DNA from: Bacteroidales bacterium UBA5197
Lineage (GTDB): Bacteria; Bacteroidota; Bacteroidia; Bacteroidales; Lentimicrobiaceae
Length of the DNA stretch: 64,000 bases
Direction: 5' to 3'
Assembly (NCBI GenBank): GCA_002412885.1
Contig: DHVX01000073.1
Coordinates: 1 to 64,000, forward strand
The translations under genes and the position numbers were made by a program. The notes below the pieces were generated by a model. The model worked only from the letters and a program-made list of their open reading frames with translations. It made no database searches and had not been told where the DNA came from. Positions 1-9,772 of the stretch are shown piece after piece; the first letter of the stretch is position 1; each line of letters begins with the position of its first letter.

Positions 1-1
1 T

Positions 2-106
2 CTGTCATTGGTAGCGGAGTCGAAGCACAATACGCTCAATTTTTCAATCCATATGATCCTGAATGCAATCTCTAAATCTTATGTGAACGCCATCGAATTG
101 GGTTGA
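2..106 (+). CDS. Possible 3' end of an unidentified gene (partial, cut by window start)
   Basis: Frame 2 of the plus strand is open from the window edge to a TGA at 104-106, two bases before the convergent stop codon of the antiporter gene. The 34 readable residues include the stretch SKHNTLNFSIHMILNAIS and match no family I recognise. A second frame is also open until a TAA at 73-75, so the choice of frame rests only on the tight fit to the neighbouring stop and on unbiased composition. It could be non-coding. Confidence 0.3.
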   Translation: MSLVAESKHNTLNFSIHMILNAISKSYVNAIELG

Positions 107-107
107 T

Positions 108-2114
108 TTATTCCAAAATAAAATACTTGTTTACTTCTGCAATTTTCTGCGGACTTCCGAAAAGATAAAGCATATCATCTGTCTCAATTTTCATTTGAGG
201 CGTGATCTGCGTAATATAGCGGTTATTGCGGCGAACCGCCAGCACCGTAACATTGAATTTACTTTTGAGTTCGCTGTCGATAATTGTTTTACCAACCATT
301 TTACTTGAAGCACGATGAACGGGCAGGGTTACAAAAACCATATCGGGGACCTGCGGTTGCAAATGTGTTGGAAAATCATTGTCATCGTTGTTTTTTGAGA
401 GCAGTTCGTAATTTCGTGCTCTTATGTGGCTGGCCATAGATTGTATTTTATCAAAAGGCACCAGATACCGGCTTAAAACGCGGGTAAAAATCTGAATTGA
501 AGTTTCAAATTCCTCGGGAATTACTTCATCAGCGCCCAATTGTAATGTGCTCTCAATTTCATCTACATGACGCGTTCGTACAATTATATGGGCCGTTTCG
601 CTGATATGACGCAGGTTGGTTATAATCATTTTTGTGGCATCTGCATCTGAAATGGCAATCACAACAACCCTGGCTTCCGCGGCATGAACAAAATGAAGGA
701 TCAACTCGTCGGTTGCGTCACCATAAATAATGGGATAATCATCGTCTTTGGCTTGTTTAAATACCTCCGGATCAAGCTCAATTGCAACATAGGGTATTCC
801 GGCTTGTTTGGCAGTGCGGGCAACGTTGCGGCCATTAATTCCGAATCCTATCACTATCAGGTGGTCATGGAGTTTTGAAATCAGCGATTCCTCGGGCTTT
901 TTCTTTTTGTTCTGAAACTTAATCAAACGGGACCTGATTTTGGAAGGAAGCAAGGCTCTTATCATCCAGTCGGCCATGGTGGTAGCATATCCTGCTAAAA
1001 ATGGAGTCAAGCCCATGGTAAGCACCGAAATGGCCAGAAAATTCTGATAGACCTCCTGGGTCAGCAGGCTGTTCCGCATTCCGATGGTTGCCAGCAAAAA
1101 TGCAAATTCACCTACCTGGAATAATGTAAATGCCGATACCAGCGCCGTGCGCAATGGATATCGCATCACCAGCACAGTGATTAAAACTACAAAAGCTTTA
1201 AGCAAAATGACACCCAAAGTAAAAAGAATCAGAATCAGAAAGTGATTGAAAAAGTAGCCCAGATCGATCAACATACCCACCGAAACAAAGAAAAAGCTGA
1301 TAAATATTTCACGAAACGGGAGAATATTGGCTGTAGCCTGATGGCTGTATTCAGATTCAGAAATAATCAGTCCGGCAAAAAATGCACCCAATGCCAGTGA
1401 AAGTCCCACCGAAGAAGTGAGCCAGGCAGTGGCAAAGCAAATGACAACAATGGTTAAAATAAAAAGCTCGCGGCTTCGTGATTTTACAACATGCTGCAGC
1501 AGCAGTGGCACAACATAACGGGCCAATAAAATCAGTAAACCTATAATCAACGCAAACTTACCTAGAAGAATCAGTAAGGTCATCCATAAATTGCCCCCAT
1601 TGCCGGCCAATAATGGCGTTATGAGAATCATCGGCACAACAATAATGTCCTGAAATATCAGAATTGCCAGCGCAATCCTTCCATGTGGGGTTGTCATCTG
1701 ACCGCGCTCATGCAGTAATTTAAGCACTATGGCTGTACTGCTCATTGAGATCAGAAATCCCATAAAAATGGCCTGCGGAACCGAAAGTCCAAGCACCAGG
1801 GCTATCAAAAATGTCAATCCTATGGTGCCACCCACCTGCATAAAACCGCCAAACAAAACGGTTTGCTTTACTTTTACCAGGCCTTTAATCGAAAATTCAA
1901 TACCAATAATGAACAGAAGGAAAATTACGCCCATCTCTGAGAGTACCTCAACTTCATGCGAGGCGCTGATCAGTTTCAATCCGTTGGGGCCGGCAACCAT
2001 GCCGGTAATCAGAAATCCAAGTATTGCCGGCATTTTTATCCGCTGAAAAGCAAGAATAATCAATACCGATAATCCAAGAATGATAACAACTTCTTTAAGT
2101 AGGGGGAGTTCCAT
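108..2114 (-). CDS. CPA2-family monovalent cation:proton antiporter with TrkA-N and TrkA-C domains
   Basis: Inner-membrane antiporter of the KefB/KefC type, exchanging K+ or Na+ for H+. The first 390 or so residues are a series of hydrophobic segments typical of the Na+/H+ exchanger fold (for example GFLITGMVAGPNGL near the N-terminus). A Rossmann nucleotide-binding TrkA-N domain follows, with GFGINGR near residue 420, and a TrkA-C domain (RCK-C) closes the 668-residue protein. An upstream in-frame TTG at 2144 would add ten residues; the ATG at 2114 is preferred because MELPLLKEVVIILG starts directly before the first membrane helix. The cytosolic domains imply gating by NAD(H) or another nucleotide. 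No Kef ancillary subunit lies nearby. The ion is not decided by the sequence. Confidence 0.9.
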   Translation of the reverse strand: MELPLLKEVVIILGLSVLIILAFQRIKMPAILGFLITGMVAGPNGLKLISASHEVEVLSEMGVIFLLFIIGIEFSIKGLVKVKQTVLFGGFMQVGGTIGLTFLIALVLGLSVPQAIFMGFLISMSSTAIVLKLLHERGQMTTPHGRIALAILIFQDIIVVPMILITPLLAGNGGNLWMTLLILLGKFALIIGLLILLARYVVPLLLQHVVKSRSRELFILTIVVICFATAWLTSSVGLSLALGAFFAGLIISESEYSHQATANILPFREIFISFFFVSVGMLIDLGYFFNHFLILILFTLGVILLKAFVVLITVLVMRYPLRTALVSAFTLFQVGEFAFLLATIGMRNSLLTQEVYQNFLAISVLTMGLTPFLAGYATTMADWMIRALLPSKIRSRLIKFQNKKKKPEESLISKLHDHLIVIGFGINGRNVARTAKQAGIPYVAIELDPEVFKQAKDDDYPIIYGDATDELILHFVHAAEARVVVIAISDADATKMIITNLRHISETAHIIVRTRHVDEIESTLQLGADEVIPEEFETSIQIFTRVLSRYLVPFDKIQSMASHIRARNYELLSKNNDDNDFPTHLQPQVPDMVFVTLPVHRASSKMVGKTIIDSELKSKFNVTVLAVRRNNRYITQITPQMKIETDDMLYLFGSPQKIAEVNKYFILE

Positions 2115-2284
2115 AAATTCACTTGAGCGAAAAGTAATATGCAAGCCGGCTTAGCTTTGGAGTGCATAACTATTGTCCAAATGTAAGGATAATTAGCTTG
2201 CCTTGCTTTATGATATTCGAATTAGTTGCCTTATCGTTAAAATTGATGCTATTTTTGGCGCGATATTTTTACCTGAAAAGACCA

Positions 2285-2372
2285 CCCCTGACAGGGTTAA
2301 GAGCCCATTCAAAATGGGAAGCCCGGCAGTTGCACGCTAACCTCTTGCCAGGCAGCAAAACCCTGTCAGGGG
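2285..2372. repeat. Long inverted repeat, REP-like, between phhA and the antiporter gene
   Basis: CCCCTGACAGGGTT at 2285-2298 is repeated as its exact reverse complement at 2359-2372, separated by 60 bases that contain a smaller hairpin (CCCATT/AATGGG, 2304-2317). It lies in a 360-base space with no credible gene, downstream of the hydroxylase and upstream of the antiporter start. It shares the core CAGGGTT/AACCCTG with the inverted repeat at 9773-9832. It may end phhA transcription or belong to a dispersed palindromic family. Confidence 0.6.
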
Positions 2373-2474
2373 TTAGCGGGTTCAACATAAAGCCCTTTTT
2401 TTGAACTGTTAAAACCTGTCTGGTTCTGGCTTGTCCGGATTAGGCTAATCAAAGCCAATCAAAACGGATTGGTT

Positions 2475-4211
2475 TCAATGATAATCGACCATTAGTGCCA
2501 TTGCATCACAAATCAGGCGATCAAGCTCAGGGTCGGCTTTTTTCAGTTCTTCCAGATGATTGGAAATCTTCATCTGCAAATCTTCCGCCATTCCCTTGTC
2601 GGAAAGGTATTCAGCTAATTCGGTGAGCAACAGCCACTCTTCAGGAAAGTCAGTCAGTATCTCCATTGCAAAAGATTCGACATCCATGGTTGCATGAACA
2701 TTTTCCCTTGCTTCCCGAAGTTTCCGGTACAATGCATGGAGGTATTGGGCTTTCGAACTGTGCTCAATTTTATGCGTAAATTCCTTTGGAGCTTCAAAAT
2801 GATAATCAAAAGCGTCAGGGTCAGCAGGACCCGGATAAGCTGAGGTGATTTTTTCCCCCACAGCCATATCAAACATGCCCCATTCGGGTTTGAAAAGAAC
2901 TTCTTCGCCAAGAGATACAGTACAATCAGAAAATCCCAGCAAAAGCGTGTTGCCATTCCTGATGATGGAATATTCAAAAATCCCGCTTACCTTAATCCCG
3001 CTCTCAAAATCAAGATTTACACGTGAACCTGTCGTAAAACCATGGGATTCAAGTTCGCCGGAGCTCAAATTCTGCAATTTCAATCCGTTTTGAAGTGCTC
3101 CCAACGGACTGCCAAAGCCATGACTATGGTATGATTTGCCGTGTCCGCTGATTTCCTTGTTTTCGAAACACAAACTTGTAGGTCCGTCAGTTTTCAGGTA
3201 AATCGCTTTCCCATTTCTAATGATGGAATTTTTAAAAGTTCCCGAAATCTGAAGTCCTGAGGACAATTCAACTGTTGCTGTATTTTCGGATTCTTCAGCT
3301 TTCTTAATGGCTTTCACACCTCCTGTCCGAAGAGCCATTTCATCGGCAAACTGGTTAAGTACGGTGTTAAGATGCCCGAAATCAGGGGTGACAAACAGTT
3401 GAGGTTGCTGGGTGGTGATATCGAAACTAAAGTCAGCTGAATCAATTGAGTAAGGCAACTTTTTGACTTTGGGTTTTATACAGTTCATGCTTTCGCCGAT
3501 TGAAGAAAGCAATCCGGCGCCGTATATTTTGAAATCGTTTACATCGCCGATCAGCCCATATTCAACCGTCCACCAATGCAGGTTCCGGATGCGCGACATT
3601 TCACTCGGTTCACCCGTGTTTTGCTCAAGATAGGAGAGATACTCTTCGGCAGAACAGATGTCACTATTTTTTGTGTAAGGATCAGCTTTAAGGATGGAAA
3701 GGTGGCGGATTGCTTCGTACAATTCATAATCGCGTGCCGATGAAAACGCTTTTGAACCGATTTCACCAAAGAACTTCAGGTATCCGGCATATTCAGGGTC
3801 GGCGATAATGGGAGCATGTCCCGCTGCTTCATGAATAATATCGGGAGCCGGAGTGTAGGCTATCTGATTGATCGGTCGGATATCAGCTGCAATCACCAGA
3901 ACATTGTAAGCCTGAAACTCCATAAATGCTGCTGGCGGAATAAAGCCATCCACCGCAACTGCAGCCCAGCCAATCTCTTTCAAAATCCGGTTCATTCCAT
4001 ACATATGGGGAATGGTGTCGATGCTTATTCCCGTTTTCCGAAGTCCGTCAGTGTATGAACCATGCGCATATTTACTGAGAAATCTGATGTTCTGGCGCAT
4101 CACATAACGCCAGACCGCATGATCCTGAGCAGTGTATGAATTGTAAGGTTGTTCAATAATCAATCCCATCAAATGGCGCGGGAGTTTATCTGTTACTTCA
4201 TTCGGTTGCAT
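2475..4211 (-). CDS. phhA: Biopterin-dependent aromatic amino acid hydroxylase (phenylalanine 4-monooxygenase type), long form
   Basis: Hydroxylates an aromatic amino acid, most likely phenylalanine to tyrosine, using tetrahydropterin, O2 and a non-haem iron. The iron-site signature is intact: HEAAGHAP gives His127 and His132, and HWWTVEYGL gives Glu217. Catalytic similarity covers roughly residues 1-290. The remaining 290 residues are not part of the classical enzyme; within them two segments resemble each other (about 318-350 and 403-434, both containing NSIIRNG or YSIIRNG). Proteins of this length are known in Bacteroidota, whereas proteobacterial PhhA is under 300 residues. No pterin-recycling gene (phhB) is adjacent. 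It stands alone, divergent from the glycosyltransferase gene. Substrate preference (Phe versus Trp) cannot be read from the sequence. Confidence 0.88.
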   Translation of the reverse strand: MQPNEVTDKLPRHLMGLIIEQPYNSYTAQDHAVWRYVMRQNIRFLSKYAHGSYTDGLRKTGISIDTIPHMYGMNRILKEIGWAAVAVDGFIPPAAFMEFQAYNVLVIAADIRPINQIAYTPAPDIIHEAAGHAPIIADPEYAGYLKFFGEIGSKAFSSARDYELYEAIRHLSILKADPYTKNSDICSAEEYLSYLEQNTGEPSEMSRIRNLHWWTVEYGLIGDVNDFKIYGAGLLSSIGESMNCIKPKVKKLPYSIDSADFSFDITTQQPQLFVTPDFGHLNTVLNQFADEMALRTGGVKAIKKAEESENTATVELSSGLQISGTFKNSIIRNGKAIYLKTDGPTSLCFENKEISGHGKSYHSHGFGSPLGALQNGLKLQNLSSGELESHGFTTGSRVNLDFESGIKVSGIFEYSIIRNGNTLLLGFSDCTVSLGEEVLFKPEWGMFDMAVGEKITSAYPGPADPDAFDYHFEAPKEFTHKIEHSSKAQYLHALYRKLREARENVHATMDVESFAMEILTDFPEEWLLLTELAEYLSDKGMAEDLQMKISNHLEELKKADPELDRLICDAMALMVDYH

Positions 4212-4268
4212 ACGCAGGTTGATTACATTTGCATTTCGTTAAAACTGGCGTAAAGTCAGGCAATAAAT

Positions 4269-5516
4269 ATGCAAACTTTTACATACAAAGAAATTAACAA
4301 AAGTAAGCCTCTTAAAGTTTACGCAACCTTGCCGGTTTTAAATGAATCGGAGAATATCGCTGCTTTGCTTCTTGATCTGGAAGCACAGAATTTTGATGAT
4401 TGGATGCTTGTGGTTTGTGTGAATCAACCGGATGAATGGTGGCAAATTCCTGATAAACAGCATATCTGCGAAGACAATGCCCGAACAATTGCTTTTTTGG
4501 AAGCCAAAGACGACAGTCGTATTAAAGTAATTGACCGCAGCAGCAATGGGCTTGGGTGGAAAGGAAAACATCATGGCGTGGGCTGGGCCAGAAAAACTGC
4601 AATGGATTTTGCTGCCGAAATGGCTGATGCTTATGATGTTATTGTGAGTATGGATGCCGACACACGATATCCCGAAAACTATTTCAGTGCTGTGGTTGAT
4701 CAGATTCACCGTTTCCCGGAAGCTACAGGTCTGTCGGTGCCTTACTACCACAAACTTACAGGCGATGAAACTGCCGACAGGTGTATCCTCCGCTACGAAA
4801 TTTACATGAGGAATTACGCTTTGCATATGCTTCAGCTCCGGAATCCTTATTGTTTTTCAGCCATTGGTTCCGGTATGGCTTGTAAGTCAGGTGTTTACAA
4901 AAGGGTAGGAGGGCTCACCCCAAAACTGAGCGGCGAAGATTTTTATTTCATTCAGAAATTGCGGAAAGCCGGAAATATCATTGTCCATTGCGATGCTGTC
5001 ATTCACCCAGAAGCGCGCTTTTCTGACCGTGTTTATTTTGGAACCGGCCCTGCCATGATCCGCGGCAGAGATGGCAAATGGGACAGTTACCCCATTTACT
5101 GCGGCGACAGCTTTTTAAAAGTTGCCGATACGTTTCAGGCTTTCGCCGATCTTTATACTGCAGATTTTGAAGTACCTATGCAGTATTTTATTGATCAGAT
5201 GAACGATGGCAACTCATTTTGGGGTACCTTGCGCAACAATTCAGCTTCGGTTGAGGCATTCGTAAAAGCCTGTACCCAAAGGCTTGACGGTTTGAGAATT
5301 CTTCAGTTTCTTAAATCCGACAACGATAACTATCCGCAAAGCGATGAAGAAAAGCTGTGGCAGTTTTTAAATTCAGCCTTATTCTCAACTGAAGATATCG
5401 CCGGTTTGCCCGATTTTAATAACTTTTCGGATTGTTCCATCAATGATTTGAACAGCATCCGGAATATTATGTTTCAAAAAGAACGTAGTTTACAATCAGA
5501 AATACAACTCGCATGA
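4269..5516 (+). CDS. Family 2 glycosyltransferase
   Basis: A 415-residue GT-A fold transferase. The N-terminus has the family 2 opening YATLPVLNESENI (residues 18-30), and the metal-binding motif DADTRYP lies at 129-135, followed by SGEDFYF in the acceptor-side region. No membrane helix or signal is visible, so it is probably cytosolic or peripheral. Its last four bases overlap the miaA start (ATGA), so the two are likely co-transcribed and translationally coupled. The acceptor, whether a lipid, glycan or small molecule, is unknown; there is no surrounding polysaccharide cluster. Confidence 0.85.
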   Translation: MQTFTYKEINKSKPLKVYATLPVLNESENIAALLLDLEAQNFDDWMLVVCVNQPDEWWQIPDKQHICEDNARTIAFLEAKDDSRIKVIDRSSNGLGWKGKHHGVGWARKTAMDFAAEMADAYDVIVSMDADTRYPENYFSAVVDQIHRFPEATGLSVPYYHKLTGDETADRCILRYEIYMRNYALHMLQLRNPYCFSAIGSGMACKSGVYKRVGGLTPKLSGEDFYFIQKLRKAGNIIVHCDAVIHPEARFSDRVYFGTGPAMIRGRDGKWDSYPIYCGDSFLKVADTFQAFADLYTADFEVPMQYFIDQMNDGNSFWGTLRNNSASVEAFVKACTQRLDGLRILQFLKSDNDNYPQSDEEKLWQFLNSALFSTEDIAGLPDFNNFSDCSINDLNSIRNIMFQKERSLQSEIQLA

Positions 5517-6451
5517 AAAAGAAACCCATGATCATCATACTCGGCCCGACAGCTTCCGGGAAAACAAGAATTGCTGCATTGACAGCTCAGATAACCGGAG
5601 GCGAAATCATTTCGGCTGACTCGCGGCAGGTTTATCGCGGAATGAATCTTGGCACAGGAAAAGATATTGATGACTATGCTGTTGACGGCATTCAGATTCC
5701 TTTTCATCTGATCGATATTGCCGATGCCGGAAGCCGATATAACATTTTCGACTATCACCGCGATTTTGAAAAAGCCCGTTCACTGATTGTCAGGAAAAAG
5801 AAGCCTGTCATTGTATGCGGTGGCAGTGGTATGTATCTCGAAACTGCTTTGGGATTATATTCGCTTCTTGAAAGCCCGGTTGATGAAGCCTTCCGCAAAG
5901 AAGCCGCAGAAATGAGCGATGCAGATCTGACTGCATTGTTGAATTCGATTTCCAAACTTCACAATACCACCGACACCACCGATCGCGAAAGAACGATCAG
6001 GGCAATTGAAATTTCACGTGCCCAAAATGGTTCTGATGATGAAGCTGCATTTCGGAAAAAGCTTACCAATGCAAACAATAACCTGATTTTCGGAATTGAA
6101 TTTGCCCGGGATGAAACACGCCGGAGAATTACAATGAGATTGAAGGAGCGAATTGAAAACGGCATGTTGAATGAAGTCGAAGAACTGTTAAACAATGGCA
6201 TTGCGCCCGATGATCTTATTTATTACGGATTGGAATACAGATATATCACATTGTTCATTACCGGAAAAATCACTCAGGATGAAATGTTCAGGCAGCTTGA
6301 AACCGCCATTCACCAGTTTGCCAAGCGGCAGATGACCTGGTTCAGAAGGATGGAAAAAAGAGGTCTGGAAATTAAATGGCTCAATGGTTTGAATGCCCCG
6401 GAAATGAATGCAGAATTAATTGTTAAGATGTTGAATTTGCTTGAAAAATAG
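5513..6451 (+). CDS. miaA: tRNA dimethylallyltransferase MiaA
   Basis: Adds a dimethylallyl group to N6 of A37 in tRNAs that read UNN codons. The 312 residues have the normal family length. The P-loop GPTASGKT is at 11-18 and the family signature DSRQVYRG at 36-43. TDRERTIRAIEI near residue 155-165 and the C-terminal RQMTWFRR substrate-binding motif are also present. It overlaps the upstream glycosyltransferase by four bases, so coupled translation is likely. Confidence 0.96.
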   Translation: MKKKPMIIILGPTASGKTRIAALTAQITGGEIISADSRQVYRGMNLGTGKDIDDYAVDGIQIPFHLIDIADAGSRYNIFDYHRDFEKARSLIVRKKKPVIVCGGSGMYLETALGLYSLLESPVDEAFRKEAAEMSDADLTALLNSISKLHNTTDTTDRERTIRAIEISRAQNGSDDEAAFRKKLTNANNNLIFGIEFARDETRRRITMRLKERIENGMLNEVEELLNNGIAPDDLIYYGLEYRYITLFITGKITQDEMFRQLETAIHQFAKRQMTWFRRMEKRGLEIKWLNGLNAPEMNAELIVKMLNLLEK

Positions 6452-6573
6452 ATTGTTTGATGACAGGATAATTTTATTGTGAAATAATTATCCTTCATTG
6501 AACCATTGCTGTTTTATATTGTTTATGATTATTGTTTGAAAAGTTAAACAAAATAAATCAATAATTTATTGAA

Positions 6574-8967
6574 ATGAAGAAGTGCCTTATCTCTCTTTTA
6601 TTGCTTCTGTTCGTCGCTCATATTGCTGAAGCCCAAAATGGTACAATAAAGGGCAGGGTTTTTAATGAGAAAAATAACGAACCCCTGCCATTCACCAATA
6701 TTGTAATTTTTGGAACCAACATCGGGTCAACCTCCGATCTTGACGGAAACTTTCTTTTTACAGGGGTAACACCCGGATTTATTAAGCTTGCAGCAAGTTC
6801 TGTTGGCTTTGAAACTGTCGTCAGTGCAGAGGTTCAGGTGACCAACGCCAAAACTGTTTTCATCGACATTCCCATGCGCGAAACCACCATTCAGCTTGAG
6901 CAGGTGGTAGTTAAAGCTTCGCCATTTCGTAAAACGGAGGAAAGCCCGGTTTCAATGCGGACACTTGGCATTGGCGATATAGAAAGGAATCCCGGAGGCA
7001 ACCGCGACATCAGTAAGGTAATTCAGGCATTGCCGGGTGTAGCTTCCACGGTTTCGTTCCGGAATGATATTATTGTTCGTGGCGGAGGTCCCAGCGAAAA
7101 CAGATTTTATCTCGATGGTATGGAGATTCCAAACCTCAACCATTTTGCTACTCAGGGTTCTTCAGGTGGGCCTGTCGGAATTATTAACGTGGATTTTATC
7201 CGGGAAGTTGATTTTTACTCCGGCGCTTTCCCGGCCAACCGTGGCAATGCAATGAGCTCAATCCTTGAAATGAAACAAATCGATGGCAACAAGGATCGAT
7301 TGGTCATTAAAGGTTCGGTGGGAGCTTCTGATCTTTCTCTGGCTTTGAATGGTCCGTTGAGTGAGCGAACCACTTTCCTGTTTTCGGCAAGAAGATCTTA
7401 CCTGCAGTTTCTTTTCGGGGTTATCGGACTTCCTTTTCTTCCGACATACAATGACTTTCAGTTTAAAGTGAAAACACGATTTGACCAGAAAAACGAACTC
7501 ACCGTTCTCGGAATCGGTGCAATAGATCAGTTCAGTTTGAATACCGGAATCAAAGACCCAACCGAAGATCAGCGCTATATACTCAACTACCTTCCGGTGA
7601 ACAATCAGTGGAATTATGCCATTGGTGCTGTTTATAAACACTTCAGAGCCAAATCATTCGATACCTGGGTTTTCAGCAGGAATATGCTCAACAATGAAGC
7701 TTTCAAACATGAAAACAACGATGAGAACCTGCCTAAAACCCTCGATTATGTTTCTCAGGAGATCGAAAATAAATTCCGGTACGAAAACTCTTCACGAATA
7801 AACGGCTACAAGCTTATTGCCGGCACCGGTGGAGAATATGCGAAGTTCAATACAAATACTTTCCAGCAGGTTTTTATTCCTTTGGCTGAAGATACGCTGA
7901 GATCAATAGACTACGGTTCGGAAATCGATATGTTTAAATATCATCTTTTTGCACAGGTAAGCCGGAATTTCAGCAACGATCGCCTTATTTTAAGCATGGG
8001 TCTTCGCACCGATGGAAATAACTATTCATCAAACATGTCGAATCCCTTGAATCAGCTTTCGCCAAGGTTTTCGGCAGCATGGGCAATTACCGATAAGTTC
8101 TTCTTTAACTTCAACACAGGAAGGTATTTTCAGCAGCCGGCATACACAACCCTTGGCTATCGCAACAATGCAGGTGAACTGGTAAATAAAAACAACAATC
8201 TCAAGTATATCGCATCCAATCATCTGGTTGCAGGGTTTGAGTATCGCCGCCGCGAAGCCTCAAAAATGACCATTGAAGGTTTTTACAAGCATTATGCAAA
8301 TTATCCCGTTTCGGTAACCGATTCAATTTCTCTGGCCAACAAAGGCGGTGATTTCGGTGTCTTCGGAAACGAAGAGGTCACTTCGACCGGAACAGGAAGG
8401 GCTTATGGTTTTGAAGTGTATATGCGCGATAAAATCATGGACCAGATTGATGTAATCCTCTCTTATACCTTCGTCAGAAGCGAATTTAAAGATTTTAAAG
8501 ATGACTATATTCCTTCATCATGGGATAACCGCCACCTCATTAACCTGACCATGAGCAAAGAATTTAAGCGCAACTGGAACCTTGGTGCCAAGTGGAGGTT
8601 TGTCGGTGGAAATCCATATACCCCATGGGATCTGAACAGATCATCACTGCGCGATGCGTGGGATGCCCGACGTCAGGGTTACCTCGATTACAATCAGTTC
8701 AATACCCTCCGTACAGGTAGTTTTCATCAGTTGGACATGAGGATTGACAAACAATACTTCTTTGATAAATGGTCGTTGAATCTTTATGTTGATGTTCAGA
8801 ACCTATACAACTTCAAGCAAGCCGGAGCACCCAATCTTACCACTGTAACCGATGAGTTTGGCAACGATCTGATCGATCCTGTTTTTTCAAACCGATATCA
8901 GATTAGACAGGTTGTAAATGAGTCAGGTACAGTACTGCCAACCATCGGAATAATTGTAGAATTTTAA
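6574..8967 (+). CDS. TonB-dependent outer-membrane receptor with carboxypeptidase-like N-terminal domain
   Basis: A 797-residue outer-membrane receptor. Residues 1-20 form a signal peptide ending AEA before QNG. Residues about 23-105 are a carboxypeptidase regulatory-like beta-sandwich (GTIKGRVFNEKNNEPLP). The plug follows, with the segment IVRGGGPSENRFYLDGMEIP near 168-187. The rest is a 22-stranded barrel ending in an aromatic-rich C-terminus (IGIIVEF). A DUF2271-like secreted protein gene starts 21 bases downstream. There is no SusD partner, which argues against a polysaccharide utilisation locus. The substrate could be a siderophore, haem, cobalamin or another scarce nutrient. Confidence 0.9.
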   Translation: MKKCLISLLLLLFVAHIAEAQNGTIKGRVFNEKNNEPLPFTNIVIFGTNIGSTSDLDGNFLFTGVTPGFIKLAASSVGFETVVSAEVQVTNAKTVFIDIPMRETTIQLEQVVVKASPFRKTEESPVSMRTLGIGDIERNPGGNRDISKVIQALPGVASTVSFRNDIIVRGGGPSENRFYLDGMEIPNLNHFATQGSSGGPVGIINVDFIREVDFYSGAFPANRGNAMSSILEMKQIDGNKDRLVIKGSVGASDLSLALNGPLSERTTFLFSARRSYLQFLFGVIGLPFLPTYNDFQFKVKTRFDQKNELTVLGIGAIDQFSLNTGIKDPTEDQRYILNYLPVNNQWNYAIGAVYKHFRAKSFDTWVFSRNMLNNEAFKHENNDENLPKTLDYVSQEIENKFRYENSSRINGYKLIAGTGGEYAKFNTNTFQQVFIPLAEDTLRSIDYGSEIDMFKYHLFAQVSRNFSNDRLILSMGLRTDGNNYSSNMSNPLNQLSPRFSAAWAITDKFFFNFNTGRYFQQPAYTTLGYRNNAGELVNKNNNLKYIASNHLVAGFEYRRREASKMTIEGFYKHYANYPVSVTDSISLANKGGDFGVFGNEEVTSTGTGRAYGFEVYMRDKIMDQIDVILSYTFVRSEFKDFKDDYIPSSWDNRHLINLTMSKEFKRNWNLGAKWRFVGGNPYTPWDLNRSSLRDAWDARRQGYLDYNQFNTLRTGSFHQLDMRIDKQYFFDKWSLNLYVDVQNLYNFKQAGAPNLTTVTDEFGNDLIDPVFSNRYQIRQVVNESGTVLPTIGIIVEF

Positions 8968-8988
8968 TCATCAAAGAGATTTGCTGAC

Positions 8989-9762
8989 ATGAAAAAACAT
9001 CAGAACACATCAAAAACGCTGTTTCTTTTTTTTACTGCATTGCTGGTTTTTGTTTTCACCTCTAATGATCTTTCTGCACAGAAACGGAAGAAAGAAAAGC
9101 AGGTGGAACATCTGATTTTTCAGACCAATCCAAATGGTAATGGAATTGAAATGAGCATTGAGTTTACCAAAGGTTCCAGTCACAACCATCCATTGATGGC
9201 AATATGGGTTGAAGACATGGACGGAAATTACGTTCAAACGCTCTATGTGGCTCAATCCATTGCTAAAGGGTATTTTTCTTATGGCGACAAATCGACCGGC
9301 CGTTGGAAAGCGGGTGAAATATCGCGCCCCGCGTCTCTGCCTTACTGGGCGCACAAACGAAATGTAAAAAACGACATCGGCAACTATATGCCAAAGCCCG
9401 GTTTTGAAGTTGCTGATGCTTACTCAGGCGCAACGCCAAAGGGAAACTTTAATCTCAATACCAGAACCGATAAGATGATTTCAGGAAAGTTCAGGGTGCT
9501 TATGGAAATCAATCAAACCTGGGATTGGAACAAACACTGGACCAACAGCAAATATCCTGATGAGCCTGATTACAAAACTTCCTCGCAGCCTGCATTGGTT
9601 TATGCCGCCGAAATCGATACGGATTCAACTCAAAAGGAATTTCCTCTGACAGTCATTGGCCGAAGTCACCACTCAGGTGCCGATGGAAAACTTTACAACG
9701 ACCTGAATACCATCACAACTGCACTTGAGATTGTTTCTGAAATTAAGGTTATTCTGAAATAA
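8989..9762 (+). CDS. Secreted DUF2271-like protein
   Basis: A 257-residue protein with a signal peptide (cleavage probably after NDLSA, about residue 30). The segment MAIWVEDMDGNYVQTLYV resembles the DUF2271 family, whose members are periplasmic and often lie near PepSY or ApbE proteins and iron-uptake receptors. No enzymatic motif is obvious. It sits 21 bases downstream of the TonB receptor, so it is probably an accessory of that uptake system. The family name is by eye from one motif region and is not certain. Confidence 0.65.
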   Translation: MKKHQNTSKTLFLFFTALLVFVFTSNDLSAQKRKKEKQVEHLIFQTNPNGNGIEMSIEFTKGSSHNHPLMAIWVEDMDGNYVQTLYVAQSIAKGYFSYGDKSTGRWKAGEISRPASLPYWAHKRNVKNDIGNYMPKPGFEVADAYSGATPKGNFNLNTRTDKMISGKFRVLMEINQTWDWNKHWTNSKYPDEPDYKTSSQPALVYAAEIDTDSTQKEFPLTVIGRSHHSGADGKLYNDLNTITTALEIVSEIKVILK

Positions 9763-9772
9763 TTTTTTTTGC

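Noticed and set aside
2162..2404. 80-codon plus-strand reading frame across the inverted repeat
   Set aside because: It runs through both arms of the repeat and has no recognisable features; the space is better explained by the repeat.
4338..4826. 162-codon minus-strand frame opposite the glycosyltransferase
   Set aside because: Shadow of a well-supported gene; no motif and no context.
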